A stretch of DNA of 64,000 nucleotides from UBA1361 sp035647455 (GTDB lineage Bacteria; Bacillota_I; Bacilli_A; RFN20; CAG-826). Both the position numbers and the translations under genes were made by a program. A model generated the notes under the pieces. That model was not told the origin of the DNA. It searched no databases and saw only the letters and a program-made list of their open reading frames with translations. How positions within the stretch are numbered: position 1 is the first letter of the stretch; each line of letters begins with the position of its first letter. The DNA is taken from the NCBI GenBank assembly GCA_035647455.1, contig DASRNI010000002.1:1-64000 (forward strand), in the 5' to 3' direction. Shown here one piece after another: positions 60,014 to 64,000 of this stretch.

Positions 60014-60935
60014 AGAAATTCTCCCGATCGCTATTGTCGGTGCGGGTCCTGCCGGAATGACGGCAGCAATTTACTTAGCCCGCGCGAATGCAAAGTTTAA
60101 AATTTTCGATAAAGGTGCCCCAGGTGGCAAAATGAATATTACGCAGTTAGTTGATAATTATCCGGGGACAAAAAATGTCGCCGGACCGGAACTTGCTTTT
60201 CAAATGTTTGAACAAGTCCGTGAACTTGGTGTTGAATTCGAACAAGTGGAAGTGCATTTTATTAGTAAAGAAAACGATCTTTTCCGGATTGAAACTGATG
60301 AAGGAAATTTTTATAGTCAAGCAGTCATTGTCGCGACTGGCACACAAGAAAGACGACTTAAAATTCCTGGAGAAGTGAAATACACTGGTCGTGGTGTAAG
60401 TTACTGTGCGATTTGTGACGCGACACTTTATAAAGAAGACGCGATTGCAATTATTGGTGGCGGCAACGCGGCTATTGAAGAAGCAGTGTTCGTCGCTAAG
60501 ATTGTTAAAAAGCTTTACGTTATTCATCGCCGCGAAGAGTTCCGCGCTGATGCGGCTTTAATGGATGAACTCCGTACTTATCCTAACGTTGAATTTATTT
60601 TAAATGCCGTTCCTACGGAAATTTATGGTGACGAGGCTGGTGTTACTGGCTTAGGTGTTAAAAGTTTAGAAACGGATCAAGTTACAACGCTTGATGTTAA
60701 AGCATGTTTCCCATTCGTCGGTAGCGATGCAAGCACGGACTTTTTAAGTTCATTTGATGTCCGTGATGAACGCGGCTTTGTTGTTGTTAATGAAGAAATG
60801 ATGACAAATGTCCCCGGTTTATTTAGTGTTGGTGATGTTAATAAAAAAGTGCTGCGTCAAATTGTAACAGCGACAAATGACGGCGCTATTGCGGCTTTAA
60901 GCGCGAACCGATTTGTCAAACGGCCGCTTAAGTAA
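60006..60935 (+). CDS. trxB: Thioredoxin reductase
   Basis: Flavoenzyme passing electrons from NADPH to thioredoxin. 309 residues. FAD site GAGPAGMTAAIYLARA at residues 11-26, redox CAIC (Cys134, Cys137), NADPH site GGGNAAIEEAVFVA with HRREEFRA, and C-terminal GLFSVGDVNKKVLRQIVTATNDG. Start within the end of the HAD gene with GGAGGT 9 bases upstream. In Bacilli rapZ and yvcK stand between trxB and whiA; they are missing. Confidence 0.95.
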   Translation: MNKEILPIAIVGAGPAGMTAAIYLARANAKFKIFDKGAPGGKMNITQLVDNYPGTKNVAGPELAFQMFEQVRELGVEFEQVEVHFISKENDLFRIETDEGNFYSQAVIVATGTQERRLKIPGEVKYTGRGVSYCAICDATLYKEDAIAIIGGGNAAIEEAVFVAKIVKKLYVIHRREEFRADAALMDELRTYPNVEFILNAVPTEIYGDEAGVTGLGVKSLETDQVTTLDVKACFPFVGSDASTDFLSSFDVRDERGFVVVNEEMMTNVPGLFSVGDVNKKVLRQIVTATNDGAIAALSANRFVKRPLK

Positions 60936-60952
60936 TAAAATAAATAGAGAAG

Positions 60953-61927
60953 ATGAAAAAAGTTTCGTTTACAACACGTGTTAAAGAAGACATTACTTTT
61001 AATGTCTTAGAATATGGATTTCCGCGCAAACGGGCTATTTTAGCAGCGCTGATTAAGCATGCGGGACGCTTACGAATTCGCGAAGGTGAAGAGCAGTTAA
61101 TTATTAGCACAGAAAACGCGAAAGTTGCGAAGTACTCGTATCAATTAGTGAAAGAGCTTTTTGAAGTAGAACCAACTTTTTCATATTTAACGAACCGTAA
61201 GTTTGGCAAGAAAATGAAGTTTAAAGTCGTCGTAAGTAGCCGCATTAGTGATATTTTTGAAGAACTTAAACTTGACTTCTATGCGACTTCGGTCACACGA
61301 AAAATTGTTTATAGTGATGATACGCTCGCCGGTTACTTTACCGGAGCATTTATTGGTAGCGGTTCAATGACGAGTCCGTTATCGAAAAATTATCATTTAG
61401 AAATCGTCACAAATAACGAAAAATATGCGACGTGGATGACAAATGCACTTGAACGGTTTACGAAAACACGTTTTAACGCAAAAGTTACAAAAAGACGCGA
61501 TAAGTTTATCGTTTATTTAAAACGTAGTGATCAAATCGCCGAGTTTCTTATTTTTATCGGCGCCGCAAACGCTAGTTTAGAGTTTGAAAGTATTCGGATT
61601 GATCGTGATATGCAAAATACAACAAACCGCATGTTTATTTGTGACGAAGCTAATTATAAGAAAACGCTAAAAAGTAGTGCACGGCATATTGAAAACATTA
61701 AAATCGTCGAAAGGCATTACGGCGAAGTCCCAGAAGGAAATCTTAAACTTGCCGCGCTGATGAAACTCCGTGTCGAGCATGACGATGCGACACTTAATGA
61801 GTTAGCAGAACTACTAACGGAAGAACTCGGACAAGAAAAACCAATTAGTAAAGGTAATGTTAACCATTTGTTTATTAAACTGCGTGAGTTAGCCGCACCA
61901 TATAAGGAGCAAAATGAACATCAATAA
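60953..61927 (+). CDS. whiA: WhiA-family DNA-binding regulator
   Basis: Conserved Gram-positive factor linked to cell division and chromosome segregation. 324 residues: N-terminal FTTRVKEDI and RAILAALIKHAGRLRI, the LAGLIDADG-derived domain (LAGYFTGAFIGSGSMTSPLSKNYHLEI) without endonuclease residues, and a C-terminal helix-turn-helix (LAALMKLRVEHDDATLNELAELL, ISKGNVNHLFIKLRELA). AGAGAAG precedes the ATG. Overlaps the next gene by 14 bases. Confidence 0.94.
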   Translation: MKKVSFTTRVKEDITFNVLEYGFPRKRAILAALIKHAGRLRIREGEEQLIISTENAKVAKYSYQLVKELFEVEPTFSYLTNRKFGKKMKFKVVVSSRISDIFEELKLDFYATSVTRKIVYSDDTLAGYFTGAFIGSGSMTSPLSKNYHLEIVTNNEKYATWMTNALERFTKTRFNAKVTKRRDKFIVYLKRSDQIAEFLIFIGAANASLEFESIRIDRDMQNTTNRMFICDEANYKKTLKSSARHIENIKIVERHYGEVPEGNLKLAALMKLRVEHDDATLNELAELLTEELGQEKPISKGNVNHLFIKLRELAAPYKEQNEHQ

Positions 61928-62135
61928 AAATCTTGGTAAAAGAATTCGTTTATTACGTCAGGCACGAAACTGGAGTATTTTAGAATTAGCACTTAATGCG
62001 GATATTAATCCGAACTATTTAGGGGACTTGGAAAACGGCCGTCGTAACCCAACGGTAAAAGTTTTACATAAAATTTCGAGTGCACTTCATATCTCTCTTT
62101 CATCTTTAGTCTTAAATATTGACCGTGAAGAATAA
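61914..62135 (+). CDS. Small XRE-type helix-turn-helix protein
   Basis: 73 residues, nearly all one HTH_3 domain: NLGKRIRLLRQARNWSILELALNADINPNYLGDLENGRRNPTVKVLHKISSALHI. AAGGAG precedes the ATG inside the whiA 3' end, so it is co-expressed with whiA and occupies the place of crh in B. subtilis. It is a candidate DNA-binding regulator for nearby promoters such as that of gapA; the target is unknown. Confidence 0.85.
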   Translation: MNINKNLGKRIRLLRQARNWSILELALNADINPNYLGDLENGRRNPTVKVLHKISSALHISLSSLVLNIDREE

Positions 62136-62161
62136 ACGAAAAACTGTAAAAACTAATGAAA

Positions 62162-62176
62162 TCGGTATATTTTTCC
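62162..62176 (+). promoter_or_regulatory. TCGGTA-type motif upstream of gapA
   Basis: TCGGTATATTTTTCC, resembling the two motifs upstream of nifJ. A further ACGGTATTTTTAT lies between the -35 and -10 of the gapA promoter (62235-62247). Confidence 0.35.
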
Positions 62177-62224
62177 CTAATATCGCGATTTTTTCAAAAA
62201 AAGATGAAATTTATGATGTTTATG

Positions 62225-62255
62225 TTGGCATTTAACGGTATTTTTATTGTATAAT
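62225..62255 (+). promoter_or_regulatory. gapA promoter
   Basis: TTGGCA (62225-62230), 19-base spacer, TATAAT (62250-62255), with AAGGAGG 5 bases before the ATG region at 62282. The long spacer suggests help by a regulator. Confidence 0.6.
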
Positions 62256-62281
62256 AAACACGCATAATAAGGAGGACAAAT

Positions 62282-63310
62282 ATGTCAATTAAAGTTGCAA
62301 TTAACGGATTTGGACGGATTGGTCGTCTTTCATTCCGTCGTATCGTCGAAGAAGGCGATATGGAAGTAGTAGCAATTAATGATTTAACTGATGCTGCTAA
62401 TTTAGCCTATCTCTTAAAGTATGATAGTGCTCATGGCCCATTCCACGTTGATGATATCAGCGTTAATGCGGCTGGTAATGCGATTGTTTTTAAAGGTCGC
62501 GAAATTCCTGTCATTGGTCAACCCGACCCAACCAAAATCGATTGGAGTGAATACGGTGTTGATATCGTTTTAGAAAGTACCGGACGTTTCCGTGGTAAAA
62601 AAGACGCGAGTGTTCATTTAGATCCAGGCGTTAAGGGTGTCGTCATTAGTGCACCAGCCGATAGCGAAACACCAATGTTCGTTTACGGTGTCAACTGCGA
62701 TAATGTTACGAAAGAAATGAGCGTTATTAGTGGTGCAAGCTGTACAACAAACTGCTTAGCTCCAGTTGCCAAAGTTTTAGATGATAACTTCGGCATTAAA
62801 CGTGGTTTCATGACAACTGTTCACGCATACACGAATGACCAAACGATTTTAGACTTACCGAAGGCAAACTTCCGTCGTGGTCGTGCGGGTGCCCAAAATA
62901 TCGTCCCATCATCAACTGGTGCGGCGAAAGCAATCGGTGCCGTTATTCCAAAACTTAACGGTAAACTTGATGGTGGAGCGTTCCGTGTTCCTGTTTTAGA
63001 CGGCTCACTCGTTGACTTAACTGTTGTTTTAGATAAAAAAGTTACAGTTGAGGCAATTCATGACGCCATTAAAGCTGCCAGTAACGGTGCGCTTAAAGAT
63101 GTCTTAGCATACACAGAAGACGAAATCGTCAGTACCGATGTTATCGGTCATACTGCCGGAGCAATCTTTGATGCAAGTGGTACAAAAGTACTCGAAACTG
63201 ATGGCGAGCAAATCGTTAAAGTTACGGCATGGTACGATAACGAATACGGCTACGTTTGCCAATACATTCGTTTAGCCCGTAAACTTGCACATGCGCATGG
63301 TGTTAAATAA
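62282..63310 (+). CDS. gapA: Glyceraldehyde-3-phosphate dehydrogenase
   Basis: Glycolytic oxidation and phosphorylation of glyceraldehyde-3-phosphate. 342 residues. NAD site NGFGRIGRLSFRRI, with VAINDLTD; Asp at the end of the second strand favours NAD. Catalytic Cys154 in SGASCTTNCLAPVAK and His181 in TVHAYTNDQ; PSSTGAAKAIGAVIPKLNGKLDGGAFRVPV and WYDNEYGY follow. Forms a glycolytic unit with pgk, separated by a terminator that may set their ratio. Confidence 0.98.
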   Translation: MSIKVAINGFGRIGRLSFRRIVEEGDMEVVAINDLTDAANLAYLLKYDSAHGPFHVDDISVNAAGNAIVFKGREIPVIGQPDPTKIDWSEYGVDIVLESTGRFRGKKDASVHLDPGVKGVVISAPADSETPMFVYGVNCDNVTKEMSVISGASCTTNCLAPVAKVLDDNFGIKRGFMTTVHAYTNDQTILDLPKANFRRGRAGAQNIVPSSTGAAKAIGAVIPKLNGKLDGGAFRVPVLDGSLVDLTVVLDKKVTVEAIHDAIKAASNGALKDVLAYTEDEIVSTDVIGHTAGAIFDASGTKVLETDGEQIVKVTAWYDNEYGYVCQYIRLARKLAHAHGVK

Positions 63311-63331
63311 ATCGACAAACGAAAAGTAGTT

Positions 63332-63354
63332 AAAGCGCCTTCGGGCGCTTTTTT
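63332..63354 (+). terminator. Terminator between gapA and pgk
   Basis: AAAGCGCC (63332-63339), TTCG tetraloop, GGCGCTTT (63344-63351), T to 63354. Only 16 bases separate it from the pgk ATG and no promoter fits in between, so pgk is probably expressed by read-through. Confidence 0.88.
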
Positions 63355-63370
63355 AAGAGAAGGAGACAAT

Positions 63371-64000
63371 ATGCGAAATATTAAAGATTTAAACTTGAAC
63401 AAAAAGAGAGTATTAATTCGCTGTGATTTTAACGTTCCTTTTGCTGGTGACGTGATTAGTGATGATAACCGCATTGTTAGTGCATTACCGACAATTAAGC
63501 ACGCCTTAGAAGCTGGGGCAAAAGTAATTCTTTTCTCACACTTAGGGAAAGTAAAGCACGGTGGCACAGCGGAAGAGCTTGCGAAAACAAAAGCAAAAAA
63601 CGATATGAAAATTGTTCACCGCCGTTTACAAGAAATTTTTGGTGAAGATGTTGTTAGTTTTAGTAAAGAGACACTAGGTCCGAACGTTAAAGATCACGTT
63701 GATGGTTTAAAAGCTGGGCACATTTTATTACTACAAAATACACGTTATGAAGCAGGAGAAACGAAGAATAGTCGTGAATTAGCAGAAGAATGGGCGAGTT
63801 TAGCCGATGTTTACGTTAATGATGCATTCGGAACTTCGCACCGCAAACACGCTTCAACGTACGGCGTTCCGGAAATTTTAAAAGCGCAAGGTAAAGAAGT
63901 AGCAGTCGGCTTTTTAGTCGCCAAAGAAATTGATGCATTAAGCCGCGTCGTTCATGTAAATGAAAAAGATCGGCCTTACGTCGCTGTTATTGGTGGCTTC
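63371..64000 (+). CDS. pgk: Phosphoglycerate kinase, 3' part outside the window
   Basis: Makes ATP from 1,3-bisphosphoglycerate. The first 210 codons are present. KKRVLIRCDFNVPF with DDNRIVSALPTIKHAL, FSHLGKVKHGG, LLQNTRYEAGETKN, WASLADVYVNDAFGTSHRKHAST and the start of RPYVAVIGG are family motifs. AGGAG precedes the ATG. The insert after SHLGK (HGGTAEELAKTKAKNDM) differs from the usual Firmicutes loop. Confidence 0.96.
   Translation, partial: MRNIKDLNLNKKRVLIRCDFNVPFAGDVISDDNRIVSALPTIKHALEAGAKVILFSHLGKVKHGGTAEELAKTKAKNDMKIVHRRLQEIFGEDVVSFSKETLGPNVKDHVDGLKAGHILLLQNTRYEAGETKNSRELAEEWASLADVYVNDAFGTSHRKHASTYGVPEILKAQGKEVAVGFLVAKEIDALSRVVHVNEKDRPYVAVIGGF

Noticed and set aside
1..64000. CRISPR arrays, insertion sequences, prophage, toxin-antitoxin or defence systems
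   Set aside because: No regularly spaced repeats, transposase motifs or defence domains were found. The only tandem repeat is the coding one in rplE.

Overview
The window is a stretch of chromosome from a low-to-moderate GC Firmicute close to the Mollicutes that uses the standard code. UGA is a true stop (for example rpsQ at 8294 and rpmG at 22220) and Trp is TGG, so it is not a Mycoplasma/Spiroplasma-type code. Mollicute-like signs are: L30 (rpmD) missing from the spc operon, an L11 whose proline loop is shortened in the Mycoplasma manner, and Asn at RpoB residue 497 (E. coli 526). The first is a gene-order fact; the other two rest on my memory of family sequences. A deep, standard-code Mollicutes-related Bacilli lineage (Acholeplasma/RF39/Izemoplasma-like) fits; I cannot name a genus.

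Layout. 1-2620: queuosine genes tgt (5' truncated by the window edge), queA, queH. 2621-2948: intergenic region with a cre-like operator, a consensus promoter and a structured leader. 2949-17966: one uninterrupted S10-spc-alpha operon of 29 genes (rpsJ to rplQ, including secY, adk, map, infA, rpoA) closed by a terminator. 18078-21991: a small membrane protein, a HAD phosphatase, cysS, rlmB and a SigH-like sigma factor. 22073-23022: rpmG-secE-nusG. 23305-33666: rplK-rplA-[L10 leader]-rplJ-rplL-rsmC-rpoB-rpoC. 33786-36973: two tandem M6-type metalloprotease lipoproteins lying between rpoC and rpsL. 37158-41456: rpsL-rpsG-fusA and tuf. 41551-43670: two RDD membrane proteins. 43795-50471: a sugar-type ABC importer operon (ATPase, two permeases, binding lipoprotein, OB-fold lipoprotein). 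50677-54207: pyruvate:ferredoxin oxidoreductase. 54284-55118, minus strand: a YwaF-like membrane protein and tRNA-Pro(GGG). 55215-62135: uvrA-lgt-ppaX-like-trxB-whiA-small HTH gene. 62282-64000: gapA and the 5' part of pgk.

How the genes fit together. Most of the window is the translation/transcription core in the Bacillus-like order cysS...rlmB...sigH-rpmG-secE-nusG-rplKAJL-rsmC-rpoBC-rpsLG-fusA-tuf, joined to lgt/trxB/whiA and glycolysis, with several usual neighbours missing (mrnC, yacP, rpl7Ae, hprK, rapZ, yvcK). PFOR, GAPDH and PGK indicate fermentative, probably anaerobic glycolysis. Surface lipoproteins (two proteases and two ABC-linked) with Lgt suggest a host- or detritus-associated scavenger.

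The most unusual content is in the proteins themselves. L5 carries about 140 extra N-terminal residues built from 18 KPK units. S5 has an RG/RQ-rich N-terminal arm. L3, S17 and the ABC ATPase carry similar EEVVEE acidic segments. Lgt has an extra N-terminal membrane domain. Regulatory DNA worth testing includes an exact palindrome inside the ABC-operon promoter, two cre-like sites, and a TCGGTA-type motif shared by the nifJ and gapA promoters. I see no CRISPR array, insertion sequence, prophage or classic defence system.
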